A stretch of DNA of 64,000 nucleotides from Xiphydria camelus (lineage: Eukaryota; Arthropoda; Insecta; Hymenoptera; Xiphydriidae). How positions within the stretch are numbered: position 1 is the stretch's first letter; each line of letters opens with the position of its first letter. Location of the stretch: NCBI GenBank assembly GCA_963678675.1, contig OY783195.1, positions 6,706,001-6,770,000 of the forward strand, in the 5' to 3' direction. Positions 44,761 to 55,460 of the stretch are shown here, piece after piece. Below the pieces are notes generated by a model that saw only the letters and a list, made by a program, of their open reading frames with translations, was not told where the DNA came from and did not search any database. Both the position numbers and the translations under genes were made by a program.

Positions 44761-44995
44761 CACGGAAAAAATAAATCACAGCGTTTTCACAAAGTTTGCG
44801 GCAAATTTCGGGACGAGACAGAATTTATTGTTATGATAACTAAAACTTTAGTAAAACTTACAGCAACACTTGCAACTTCTATAAATTTTACTATAATTCT
44901 TACTAAAATTGTATAATAGTTGTCGTAATGATAAATTGGCCTCGTCCCGAAATTTATCGTAATCTTGATAAAAGTTACGTTCATATTTTTCCGTG
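44761..44995. mobile_element. MITE family C
   Basis: Ends CACGGAAAAAATAAATC and ATATTTTTCCGTG. Inside, GGCAAATTTCGGGACGAG mirrors CTCGTCCCGAAATTTATC. Flanked by TG on both sides. Confidence 0.85.
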
Positions 44996-45462
44996 TGCTG
45001 TAAGTCTATCGCTCTCGCACTCCTTGCTTGGCATAAGTACGTCTCTCTGGCGTTTCGATGACGTCACAATGTCGTAAAGAGAAACGCACTCATAACTTTG
45101 CAAATTATTATTCTTTCGGACAGCTACTTTTTCGAATAATATTGAATATATGAATATGTATACAGATTACAAATTGAATTTAAAAATGGAAATATTTCTT
45201 TAATGGGAAAACCGTATTCCGGGTGTAGAAGTCGATTAAAATTGCGACGGAGAGGCGAGAGAGTCGCTATAGGGTAAATAAGAAGAAGAGGAGACGATAT
45301 GGTCAGACACGCGGCGCAGTCCTTCTGGCATTTCTGAAACATCTAGTGCATGGATGCTCCAATTTTCTCGCGTAAGAATATGTTCGCGAGTTATCAAGCA
45401 CTTCCAGTAGCGATACGTTGCAATTCCAGACTTCAGAATGAGAATGACTTAAATCCGCGGCG
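44996..45462. other. Intergenic, nothing recognised
   Basis: Short frames only. Confidence 0.55.
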
Positions 45463-45728
45463 CACTCTGAGAAAAATGACTTGATTAAAATGACAAATCG
45501 CATCTGGTTAAACGAGTTTAGTTATTTCAACCAGAATACTAGTAAGATGAACCAAATATTTAGTTATTCTAAATACACGTTTAGTTATTCTACCTACATG
45601 TCTAGTTATTTTAACCAGAAAATGGTCAGTCAGACCAAACGCGGATAGAGAGGATCCATATTTCACCAAACAGTTTGGTTATGGTCACCAGGACTTTGGT
45701 TAAATTGACCAGGTTATTTTTCTCAGTG
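45463..45728 (-). mobile_element. MITE family A, copy 10
   Basis: CACTCTGAGAAAAATGACTTG to TTATTTTTCTCAGTG; GACAAATCGCATCTGG, several TTAGTTATTC sub-repeats and GAGAGGATCCATATTTCACC. Well preserved. Confidence 0.9.
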
Positions 45729-45814
45729 CAGTCGGACGAGTCTCACTAGGGTGAATAAGGAGAAGAAGAAGCAATAGGGACACTATACTGAGAAAAATAA
45801 ATCAGTCAATTTAA

Positions 45815-46428
45815 CCCTTCGTTACTCACGTGGGTTTTTGAAACATAAAAGCTCACCTGTGGGGTGTCCCCTACACCCCAGTTAAAAATTAACGTTTTCT
45901 TAGTGAAAAATTGAAATTTTTTAATACTTTTCTTTATTTTAATGCTTGAGATATTGCCTAATGATCTTAACATTTAAAAAAAATTAATTTCGCAATTTTC
46001 TAATTGAAAACAAAACTCGGTCTCGGTACATGAACTCTCGGTTTTCAGACGCTCAGATCTCTCTGCCGATTTTTATAAAAAAATAGTATAAATAATAGAC
46101 TGAGGATAGTTATCATATTCTCGTTTTATTAACACGTTGAATGTGCCATCGGGGTCACCGATGATCGACACCTTACTTGGCTATGGCGCCACGGGGGCCA
46201 CCGGTAACCGGCGATCGCATAGCAGAAAATTCATCGTGGCGTCACGGGCAATCTCTGTAAAACTGGCGTGGCATTCAACGTGTTAATGAAGGACAAATTA
46301 ACAAATTGGAATAATGTGGCGAAAAGATGTGGTCGCTATCTAATCGGCGGAGTGTTTCGTCCCGGAGTCGGCCTGTGGACTCGTCAGTAAGGCCAGGCGA
46401 ACGTTGACGTATATCTAGAATAACTAGT
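45815..46428 (+). mobile_element. Decayed TTAA element in family A copy 11
   Basis: After TTAA at 45,811-45,814 the sequence begins CCCTTCGTTACTCACGTGGG, a piggyBac-like left end. The matching right end is not found before family A resumes, so the right end and flanking TTAA appear deleted. It contains the MITE at 46,133. Confidence 0.45.
46133..46282. mobile_element. Small piggyBac-like MITE
   Basis: 150 bp with TTAA on both sides (46,129-46,132; 46,283-46,286). Ends CACGTTGAATGTGCCATCG and, inverted, CACGTTGAATGCCACGCC. The middle has GGGGTCACCG / CCACCGGTAACCGGCG words. No frame. Confidence 0.85.
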
Positions 46429-46705
46429 TGGAATAACTAAACATTTGGTTGGAATAACTAAATAGTTGGTTCATCTGACCAGTACTTTGGTTAGAATAAC
46501 TAAACATGTTTAACTAAATGCGTTTTGTTATTTTAACCTAATTATTTTTCTCAGTGTAGATGTGGTCTTCTCCTTCGTTTACAAGGAACTTAATGCTTGG
46601 ATACTCGGCTTCTGTATGTGTGTCTACAGGTACATATTATCAGCCACGCGTATGTCTCTTGCAGGCGCAATAGTGTCAGTCAGACCTGGTTGAAGCAAGT
46701 GAGAA

Positions 46706-46900
46706 TTGCTCCAAATGAAAGAAGAACTAGAAGATGATGGTGCTGTAGAAGAAAAGGGAGAAGAATATGATAGAGAAGAAGATGAAGAAGACGATGAAGG
46801 AGAAGAAGGAGAAGAAGAAACTAAAGAAAAAGCTGAAGAAGGCGACGAAAAAGATGACGAAGACGAAGAAGAAGAGGAAGAAAAAACAATACTCGCAAAC
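46706..46900 (+). repeat. Purine-rich (GAA/GAAGAT)n tract
   Basis: Almost pure A/G on the plus strand, dominated by GAAGAA, GATGAA and GAGGAA. It can be read as an acidic 80-codon frame (46,706-46,948), but opposing frames are open too and the reading is repetitive Glu/Asp, so I treat it as simple sequence. Confidence 0.75.
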
Positions 46901-47082
46901 ATCCCGAAACACATCCTCGCCTACTCATTGTCAGTCCAACGACGCTAACTCATCCTTCATCGGAGACGTCACTGTTACCTATTAAACATTACTCCCATAA
47001 TCGATATACCCCCATAATTTTCCGTAGAGCATCTCAGTCTCGTTTAAACCGAGCCGTACTAATCGAGTCTCGTTCTAAATAG

Positions 47083-47132
47083 AGAAGAAGGACGAGAAGA
47101 AGAAGAAGAAGAAGAAGAAGAAGAAGAAGAAC
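47083..47132. repeat. (GAA)n microsatellite
   Basis: About 50 bases of GAAGAA repeats, 0.5 kb upstream of the predicted promoter. Confidence 0.95.
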
Positions 47133-47653
47133 CGAAAGACACATTCGGGGAGATCCCTGGAAAATCCTTCCCCTCTCTCTTCCGAACCATTGGTGGTAAA
47201 TGGCACTTCACCGAAGGCGTCGCCGGTGCCGTGGACGGCGGTCCCATAACGTCACAGCGCGGTTCTCCCGTGTTTCCCAGACGCTCGGTGTGTCGGTGCG
47301 TCCGTGTCTCGACGGCGGGTGGGTGGGCAGTATCACCGTGCGCGAGTGGTGGCACAGAGGCTGAGCTAACTCTTGGCCGGCTGGCGCCGTTCTGTCGTCC
47401 CCCTCCTCCCGTGCTGGCCGACAATGCGTACACCGCCCCACTCCACCACCCCCGACTTGCCCCCACCACCCTTTGGGACGTCACGTACCGGGTCTGAATT
47501 GTGGGAGTGCACTCACACCGTCGGGCTGAGCGGCCACAGAGAGTGCCAGGGCGAGTCAGGCAACAAGCGGGCAGAGCGAGCGTCTCCTCACTCTCGTTGG
47601 GCCACGAGACGGGTGCCTGCGGTAGACGAGCCGAGGACGCGAGGGAGTTTTAG

Positions 47654-47688
47654 TCAGTCTGTTGCCGCACGCGAGCGAGAGCGGATGT
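47654..47688 (+). promoter_or_regulatory. TATA-less core promoter: Inr plus DPE
   Basis: TCAGTC at 47,654-47,659 is an exact arthropod initiator. With its A (47,656) as +1, +28 to +33 reads GGATGT, which fits the downstream promoter element consensus at every position. The exact spacing is what makes this convincing. There is no TATA box about 30 bases upstream. It sits at the end of a CpG-rich block and 465 bases before the ATG at 48,121. Confidence 0.6.
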
Positions 47689-48120
47689 GGGTATAGAACG
47701 CGACGCAGCAATCCACTGCCGTCGGATCACTCGGTATTCGGTGCGGAGAGAAACACGTCGGGCGCAACGTCGTGCGAGCGCGATAAAATATCGGAGCCGT
47801 CTTTGGTTTCATACTTTTGCGCGATCTTCTTCCCTGGGGGAAGAAACTTCCGGTGAAACGATCGACGATCGATCGGAGGAGAGAGGACGATAATCGGAGT
47901 CTTTGGAGAAAAACTGGAGTGACTACAGAGAGGGGGAGTGTGACACGCCGCAGTCCCACCGGACTTCTTGGATTATAAAAGCAAAGTTGTGGTTTTTCGT
48001 TAATCGTCGACGAGTTTTGACGAACGAGTCGGTCGAGGACGTGTTTGTGGATTTCTTTTTTGTTGGTTGTCGTCGACAGAGAGTGAACCCCGAGACAGTG
48101 CGCGCGTGCCCCATGCAAGG
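47656..48120 (+). other. Predicted 5' leader (5' UTR)
   Basis: 465 nt from the predicted start site to the exon ATG. It has two very short upstream frames: ATG at 47,685 (codes MWV then stop) and ATG at 48,113 (MQG then a stop overlapping the main start as ATGA). The second would be expected to dampen initiation at 48,121 or allow reinitiation. No intron signal pair was identified inside the leader. Confidence 0.45.
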
Positions 48121-48172
48121 ATGAGCGCACACGTGGTGGAGACTACCAGCGAGCTGTCCGACTTCATGAAAG
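48121..48172 (+). CDS. First coding exon of an unidentified host gene
   Basis: ATG at 48,121 with A at -3 (AAGGATGAG) starts an open frame reading MSAHVVETTSELSDFMK. After AAAG comes GTGATT at 48,173, a usable 5' splice site, so the exon would be 17 codons plus one base (phase 1). Without splicing the frame runs only to a stop about 60 bases on (…LLRRWS). I chose this start because the ATG 8 bases upstream closes at once. The encoded N-terminus is polar, has no signal peptide or membrane segment, and I do not recognise the family. The next exon was not found; the intron would hold the MITEs at 48.7-57 kb. Confidence 0.45.
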
Positions 48173-48700
48173 GTGATTATCGATTTGTTCATAGTGTAGT
48201 TTGGGGGTTGTTGAGGAGATGGAGTTGATCGACTCTCTTTTGGGTGGGGAGTTTTCGACGTTCGAATCTGCCTCTTTGGTCTTGTCGTTCTTGGGTCACT
48301 CGCAAGTTTGCCTTAGTTGTCATCGCCAGTCAATATTAACTTGACGTAAGCAGCGTCGCTGCTTCGTGACGTCGTCAGAGCTGACGAACTCAAACGGTTC
48401 TCTGAAACCTCGATAAATTCTTTAGCGACTAGGAAGAAAGTTACCCTGACATCTTTTTTAAAGGCATATATCGCCTTGGAAGGACGAAGTCCACCCTTTT
48501 AAATCGGCGAAATGATGATCGAAGCGGCAGATTCATTTCAGTGCTTTGTAACTTGTTTTCTTTGATGAATCTAAACTTTTGAAGAATTCGTAGAATCATT
48601 TTATCAACTTTTTGCCCCCGGGAAAACATCAATATAGCATCTACATACATCGTGACTCAAACATTTCAGTAAATCAGTTCAGACATGTACTGACGAATTA
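48173..48700 (+). other. Predicted start of a long intron
   Basis: Follows the donor at 48,173. No clear acceptor plus open exon seen in this stretch; CAG sites exist but cannot be ranked by eye. Confidence 0.35.
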
Positions 48701-48977
48701 CACCGAAAGAAATAATTGGTGATGCCAAAAAATTGTTTTCTTCAACCAAAAACATGATGTCATTGTGAGATCAAATCGTGGGTTTCTTCATGCAAGAAAA
48801 TATTTCATAGGCTCGAGTAATTGTTTTTGTCTCGGAGAATTTCTCGTTCCAACGAAGGTATTCTTGAATCAAGAATGTATGTTTATCGCCGAAGAATCTG
48901 TATTCTTAAAAATTTGCAAGATCATATGTTCTCGATTCAAAAAGTTTTTATGATACTAGCAATTATTTCTCTCAATG
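48701..48977. mobile_element. MITE family D, copy 1
   Basis: CACCGAAAGAAATAATTGG (after TA) to AATTATTTCTCTCAATG (before TG). Inner words GATGCCAAAAAATTG, CATGCAAGAAAATATTTCAT, AGGCTCGAGTAATTG and GATCATATGTTCTCGATTC are shared in order with 56,877-57,159. Confidence 0.85.
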
Positions 48978-49202
48978 TGTAGACTCGACAGTTCTCTTTC
49001 CTTTCGCGATATCTAATCTTTGTTCCTAATTTTACACATTTCGAAATTTCGTGTTGGAAACGGTCCACCAATTTTCGTACGTTAAAACCAGTTGATTCTT
49101 TGTGTTAATTCAATATTATTTATATTAATTTAACACAACAAATGTTAGATTAACACGAAAAATCGATTGATGCCAAAACACAAAAAGCCAATATTGAATT
49201 TT

Positions 49203-49523
49203 TTGATTACTCAATGTCCGATAGTCGCCCAGTTCGCAAGAATTTCTCTACATGGTAAAAAAAAGTGGTGTTAATTTTTTACATCATTTCACCGGTGCAG
49301 ACCTGTATGTACCACATCTGGTGTTATTCAGTTTTACGCCATTGTTGTTTAACACCAAAAGTGGTCTATAATAGGTCCACACTGCAGAATTTTGTACAGT
49401 GTATAGATCAAGTTCCGAACGTTCGTTTGAACGAACAATTTCGACTTTAAGGACCATAATCACTGTTGAGTTTATCGATTACTTTATTTCCAATAGTCGC
49501 CCAGTTCGCAAAAATTTCTCTAT
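49203..49523 (+). repeat. Tandem duplicated segment, one copy holding MITE E
   Basis: GATTAC...ATAGTCGCCCAGTTCGCAAG, then AATTTCTCTA at 49,203-49,250 recurs at 49,477-49,522 as ATAGTCGCCCAGTTCGCAAA, AATTTCTCTATAGATC. In the first copy MITE E splits CTCTA|TAGATC; the second is unoccupied. Confidence 0.8.
49251..49401 (+). mobile_element. MITE family E, copy 2
   Basis: 151 bp, CATGGTAAAAAAAAGTGGTG to GAATTTTGTACAGTG, TA on both sides. CATTTCACCGGTGCAGACC and GTGGTCTATAATAGGTCC are the family E signature words. Confidence 0.9.
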
Positions 49524-50901
49524 AGATCTAGTAATCAATAAACTCGGAGCCACGATCTCTTAATTACGAGTCGCAATTTTTCGCTCATATGAACGTTCGG
49601 AACATCAGGTACATAATGATTGCCAATCGTTGCCAGGGTGCCAGCAATCTCGTACCCCTATCTATGTTTCCCCCGCATCGTCCCCAGGTCAAACGAAGCG
49701 CGACGAACGATTTCTATTCCTCCGATCGTCCCGAAGCCCGCACCGCGAGGATCGACCGGACCTGACAGAAAACGCTCGTACGTCGCCGCACGCACAATCA
49801 GGCTACCTGTGACTGTGCGCGCGAGGTGCGAGCCGCGCTAGGTTAATGGGACTATAAACTACGCGCAACGGAACACCCCGTATAATAAGCACTTAAATCT
49901 CACGGTAGTAAAGCGGCCGGTTAACTGCAGGGCTAATACAGTAAAAGCCGCGATTGCGCTTAACGGCTGCGCCGCGGTCGGAGTCGCCGCGGCTGTGCGG
50001 GAGCGATTGATAGTTGCGAGGGTGGAGGGGGAGAGGGAGGGAATGATAATTATCGTTGCGAGAGGCGCCAGCCGGACGAGAGAGGAACGGAGGCCGAAAG
50101 ACAAGAGAGTGGGAATAATAGTTGCGGTTCTGGTAGAACGTCCGAGAGTGCGAGCGAGAGAGGGGGGAGATAGATGGCGAGCGAGAGAGACGGACAGGGC
50201 GCGGCGGCGCCAGCGTGGGTCGCCGCCGCAGACGGACGGACGGAACGAACACGCACGAATGCGCGACCCTTGACTCGGGCCGCGGCTCCGATCGAAGGAG
50301 ATCGGCTCGGACCGTCGCCCATCGGGCGTCTTTGGAATTTCGGCCGGCGAGATGACGAGGATCGCGAGAGAGAGAGAGAGAGAGAGGTCCTTCTTTTTCT
50401 CGTGGCCTTCCTTCGGTGCTTGTAAGGAGGAAGTATACCGTCGAATATTGGAAGAGGAAGAGCAGGAGCGAACGGCGGATTTTTGCGATGTATTCGTACA
50501 GATGTTTTTTGTAGATACAAATGTGGTCTTTCAAAGTATCTTGCGGAGTAGCGCTAAATGTTGACGGGTAACGAGATAATCGCGATCGAGTGGAATCTTA
50601 ATTCCGACTCCGATTGCTGCTGTTCGAAAGCGACATTTGGTGCTCGGGTATGAATCCGGTAGAGAGGAGGAGAGGAGATTAGACATTCGATATTCGGGTC
50701 GAGGATGTGACGAAGCTGACCGTCTTCGTTCAGTGGTGAAACTGTCGCGAGTCGCTGACTGGCAATGTGCCGACTGAAGGACTCATCTCGGTATAATTAT
50801 TGTACGAACTGCGGAAGTTGAGCATTTCCAATTGCGCGTCACTAGCCATTAGTCGAAAAACGTCGCGAATTATATCTTCGTCGTCTATTTATCCCTGCCG
50901 A
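49524..50901. other. Intergenic or intronic, CpG-rich, (GA)n at 50,366-50,387
   Basis: CpG-rich, strongly purine-biased DNA from 49,980 to 50,400 gives overlapping frames (49,893-50,534 minus, 213 codons; 50,050-50,520 minus) that are Arg/Ser/Pro-rich and unrecognised. Not called as genes. Confidence 0.5.
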
Positions 50902-51475
50902 CACGGAGAAAAGGGATTACGAATTTTTACAGTGAATCTCCCAGTAACACGGGCTCCTCGAGGTGAAATATTGAATTTTTTAATAGACGCAGCATGCTTT
51001 TTACAATTGGTTGCAGTATAAATCCGTAACACCCAACACATATTAACGGGAGATTGGTAAATTTTACCGCATAAACTGGAGTTTATACTATTACGAACTT
51101 TAAAAAGTACGCTGTGGTCTTTTACAAATTTCAATGTTTCACCTGGAGGAGCCCTGTTACTGCGCAGAGAAAAAGAATTAATTGGATCTACTGAAAATGA
51201 CTTGCGGGGTCGTAAGTAATTTCTTATTTATATCAATGAAACGTTTTAATTCACTAATTAGATATCTCTTCCCTACAATCATATGAAATAGTATGCGATT
51301 GCAAAGACAAAATATTTAATTAATACGAAAAAAGATCTAATTGATGTAAATAAATAATTACTTACGACCCCCCAAGCAATTTTTAGTAGGTAGATCTAAT
51401 TAATTCTTCTCATTGTGAAATAACAATAAAAATTCATGGGTTCTCCCATGACTTTTTACTAATTCTTTTTCTCGG
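50902..51475 (+). mobile_element. MITE family B, copy 4, with family F inside
   Basis: CACGGAGAAAAGGGATTACG at left, ACTAATTCTTTTTCTCGG at right. GGGCTCCTCGAGGTGAAAT mirrors TTTCACCTGGAGGAGCCC. The right arm is split by MITE F at 51,165. Confidence 0.85.
51165..51417. mobile_element. MITE family F, copy 3, inside family B
   Basis: CAGAGAAAAAGAATTAATTG to ATTAATTCTTCTCATTGTG. GACTTGCGGGGTCGTAAGT mirrors ACTTACGACCCCCCAAGC, and ATTTATATCAATGAAAC mirrors the repeat after 51,330. Flanks are not TA. Confidence 0.85.
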
Positions 51476-53856
51476 AAAACCCTAATAAAGTTCGTTTACC
51501 TCGATTTCAGATTCTCTCTCAGCGCAGACCCCCTTTAAAACGCTTAAAAATGCCTTTTCAAACATATCGGCCACCGCATTTTCAAAGTGAAATACGCGAA
51601 CATTTACAGCCGACGGTTACGAAGCGCAATAATGCGCGGCGAGGAAATTCCAACGTCTCTCGACTCGAGCGACGGCGCCTCTGCGCGAAAGCGACGTCTA
51701 TAGCCGCCGCACACTTCTCCGCTTTGCCGCGCGGAGAGGTTTCCGTGGGCGGCGAATGTCTGCCACTCACCGGATCTCTCGCGGCGCGCGGCAACGCTCC
51801 CCCGGAACACGATCGCGTCGTGAATTTCTCGCGAGATGCCGCGCAACCGGAAACGGATACTCCTTGCCCGTAAAGGCTTTACGGGCGAGGAGGTATACGC
51901 GTCCCTGGTACATATATCTGGATACACCTGTTTCGCTCCTCGGCGGAGTGAACGGGGCGAGGCGCGCGTTCATTGCTCGCCGCTTGCCGCGGGTTGCAGG
52001 AAATTCCGTCGGGCGAATCGAAAGCGCGCGGTAGTTGGATATTTTAGGAATCCGCTGACTCGAGAGAGAGAGAACGCCGCACGCGGCGGGCGTTGCGACA
52101 GAATTGCGGCCCGGTGTTTACCAACGTCGTTCCAATTTTCGCGGAGGACTCCAAACGGTTCCAAGGATTTCGCACGCACGGCTCGAGACTCTCCGTGGTT
52201 ATCGTTACTTCCGAACGCTCGGAGTTGTTTTCTTCCTTTCTGCTCGTTTCTTCATCCTTCGAGATTACGCACGGAGAAAATTAAGATAGTTCTATCACCA
52301 GACGAAAGATTGCTGAAAAATTTTATTTTTTGATATGTTTACCATACTAGTATTGATTTGTTAGCCAAATTTTAAGACAGGTTGTCGACGATGTTCGCGA
52401 GAAAAATTGAATTGAAAATGAGTAATTATAGTTCTTTTAACCAGATTTTTCTCCCAGTGTGACTCTCGACGGAGCCTTCGTTTTCATTCGGAGAAAGATA
52501 CGGTCAAGCGGGCTGCGATGGTGTATAAATTTTGGGACTTGGAATTTAGTTTACTTTATGGATTTATCTAAATATGTGCCTCGCAAGGGGTGCCTCGAAA
52601 GCATTCTGAACCGCTATAACTCGCGATTGATTGATTTAAAAAATTAATTGTTCAAACAAAAGTTTTAGAGCTACAAAAGCTACACAACTTTCGTACGAAA
52701 TATTTTCCTCTCCGATCAACCGATCGCGAGATACGGAACCTCCAAAACCATTTTCTTCGTGAAATTCTGAAACATACCTACTCGTTACACTAGATGTGTG
52801 CGGTTAAAACACAAGTGCAGAGGCTTATACGCGATAATTCGAAATCGAGCGGAGATCGGCAGAGGAAATTACAAGTTCGTCCTACAGATTACTGAATCGA
52901 TAAGTGGGATCTTCAGATAACTCGCATATTTGCGTCGTCGATTGCCACTATCGGTAAGAATTTCATCGCTACGATTATCTGTAGACCCCCCGTCACGATG
53001 TCTAATTCGATAGAATTCGACGAAGTAGTTTAGTGCCTCTTATCGAAAGAGTGCTTAAAAAGGATTCGCGATCGATTATTATCAATCTCCCGGATCCGCT
53101 CGTCCGACGATCTTTCCAAGCGATTGGCGGAATTACGCGACTTAACAGCTCTAATCCACTGATCCCTCTAATGATGTTTATGGCAGAGAGCGTTATCGCA
53201 ATTGATGGAAAGCTTCGCGTATAAAGTAGGAATGGCGATCGAAGCGTCTACGACATTCGATGCGCTCGCGTAAAGTGCGTCGAACCTGGAAGAGTTTTTC
53301 GAAAAGGCGGTCTATATTCGTTCGACGCAGATACAAAGTAGTTTCCTTCATCGAGAACGTTCGAAGCATCGTCTTCGTCGCGTGATCTCCGCTCGATATA
53401 GGAGCTTCGATGCCCGAAGCACTCTCCATCGGACGATCATTATACCCCACCCCCTCGATCGAGAAAAGGATGAATTCGGTAGTCGACGGACTCGAAGACC
53501 CTATTCACGCGGCAGTCGAAACCTTCCGGAATCTCGTGTCGATAATAAAGACCGTGCAGCGTGACATCTGGTCGTCGCGGACGTCCCTCCGCTCTCGCTA
53601 AACATAATAATGATCCTTCGGAGAGTTATGACGCGCCTCTAGACCCCCCTTCGCGAGACCCCGCCTCGTCACGAACGAATCCATGGAAACCCTGACGCAC
53701 CTGCAGCTCTCTTCCGATAATAAGTGTACGGGCTACCTATACCGCGCCGTTCCTTCTTTGATTTCTCTCTTCTGACTCTCTTGCTTTCTTTCTTTCTTTC
53801 GGAAACTTTTTCCTGGACATGTGAATAAATGCTTTTTCTTCTTCTTATATTCTATA
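51476..53856. other. Intergenic or intronic, CpG-rich first half
   Basis: CpG-rich frames at 51,550-52,333 overlap on both strands without recognised domains. At about 52,300-52,460 a decayed family I MITE ends TTTAACCAGATTTTTCTCCCAGTG (shown in part: ACCAGATTTTTCTCCCAGTG). Nothing else supported. Confidence 0.5.
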
Positions 53857-54063
53857 CCGGGAAAAAGGATTAGTAATATTCACAGTGAATCCCAGTGACA
53901 GGGCTTACCGTATAAACTAATGTTTATACTATTACGAACTGTAAAAAGTACGCTGTGGTCTGTTAAAAACTTCAATGTTTCACCTCGCGGAGCCCTGTTA
54001 CTGGGATAACTGTAAATATTCATGGGGTTTCCCATGATTTTTTACTCATCCTTTTTCTCCGCG
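53857..54063 (+). mobile_element. MITE family B, copy 5 (short)
   Basis: CCGGGAAAAAGGATTAGTAA to CTCATCCTTTTTCTCCGCG, TA-flanked. The left arm is missing from CAGGGCT to the centre, so only the right arm is complete (GAACTGTAAAAAGTACGCTG, TTTCACCTCGCGGAGCCC). Confidence 0.85.
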
Positions 54064-54065
54064 TA

Positions 54066-54152
54066 TCATCAACCTCTTCATCATCCTCTTCATCATCATC
54101 TTCTTCATCGACTTCATCTTCTTCTTCATCATCCTCTTCATCTTCTTCTTCC
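54066..54152. repeat. (TCATCT)n / (CTT)n microsatellite
   Basis: Starts immediately after the TA of family B copy 5 and runs about 87 bases in TCATC and CTTCTT variants. Confidence 0.9.
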
Positions 54153-55460
54153 TTGTTTCATACCACTCGACTCGCTCGCTTTCATTTCACTGAATTTCAT
54201 TGTACTGTATTTTACTGATTACATCATTAGCCCCTACATTCTACCTTTAGATCTTCCTATTTCGATATCCCGTTCGTCGATTTCCATTTCGTATTATAGA
54301 TTTCGATAACTCCATGAAGATTACCCGTTCATCATTCCATACCGCCATTATCTTTGACATATTCAAATTCATCAACGCAACAGCGTGATTCATTGCCCAA
54401 TTCGTGAATGATATCACCTCTGGACGACCCAGCCTCGCACCACAACAAACACCTCTCTCACTTTCTCTTCCCCTTTCCTCCCTTCCGTGTTTCTACGTAA
54501 ACACCAGACCTTTCCTCCCCTCCCAGAATACCCCCGTGCATACCGCCGCCATAACGAGAGGAAAGTTGAAAGAGCGCGAGGGGGATTAAATTACACCGCA
54601 TCCAGAAGAGGCGAGGGGCTCCGAAACCGATACACTCCATTGTGCGCGCGCTGTTGAACCACGGCGTCCGTACGGATACACTCGCCGTGCGAGACGGCAA
54701 TTCACTTTACCTTCCACCTGAGGTGACTGCGCGAGGGATCCTGCACCTGCCAACTTGCATGCAGCCGGGGATCCTCCCTCCCTCTTTTCTCTTCATTTTT
54801 CCAACCACGCCTCGGCGAGAAGACAACCAGAGGGACCCAGCAGCACCCCGCGAGGGATTCGACCCCTCTCCTTGCCGCGGATGCACCGTCCACCTTTTCC
54901 CTGCGCGTCTATCTCGATAATGAACAACCGCGGAAGCGTGGCGGCGGGTACCTGCCCCTGGTGACTTTTATTACGCGCCCGTTTCCGGATCCTCCGCGCA
55001 TATACGAACGCGTATCACCATTAATTAAGAAGGGGGGCACGAGGTGAAAGGGGGGACCGCGTTACGAAATAATAAATGCACGTTTAACGCGAGCGAGGCA
55101 GCCGTGCCCGCGCGTACCTACGCATCGCGAGGGGAATTGCGTTTCCTATCTCGATTATCTCCGTGGATACGGGGAGACGGAGGACGCACCTGTGGAAGAG
55201 GGAGTCTCCCGATGTGAATCGGTCACGGTCTTCCTCTGCTCGCTCCTTCCTTCCGTCGGCGCGCAACGGAATTTTCTGTAAATATTCATGACGGTCCTCT
55301 TAGTGCATAGCATGCGCGAGCCAACCATCGTACGGCTGTTAGTGCAGCGTTGCGTTTGACGTCTGCTGCGGAAAGAGGCGCTCTTCGGTTCTCACGATCG
55401 CGTGTTGTGGAAGGGAAGGAGGCGAAGGCTTCGTTTGGTTATCGTTAAATATTTTCTTTG
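54153..55460. other. Intergenic or intronic, CpG-rich
   Basis: Frames at 54,458-54,920 overlap on both strands with no recognised domain. TC-rich patch at 54,450-54,485. Confidence 0.5.

Larger units (their letters stand above)
45786..46555 (+). mobile_element. MITE family A, copy 11, interrupted at TTAA
   Basis: The left end TACTGAGAAAAATAAATCAG runs to GTCAATTTAA, then foreign sequence starts. The family A right arm reappears at about 46,429 (GAATAACTAGTTGGAATAAC) and ends TTATTTTTCTCAGTG before TA. The arm between is partly lost. Confidence 0.8.

Noticed and set aside
46706..46948. Acidic 80-codon frame
   Set aside because: A GAA/GAT simple-repeat tract read in frame; no flanking exon signals.
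49893..50534. 213-codon minus-strand frame
   Set aside because: Simple Arg/Ser/Pro-rich translation across purine-rich DNA and a GA microsatellite, with competing frames.
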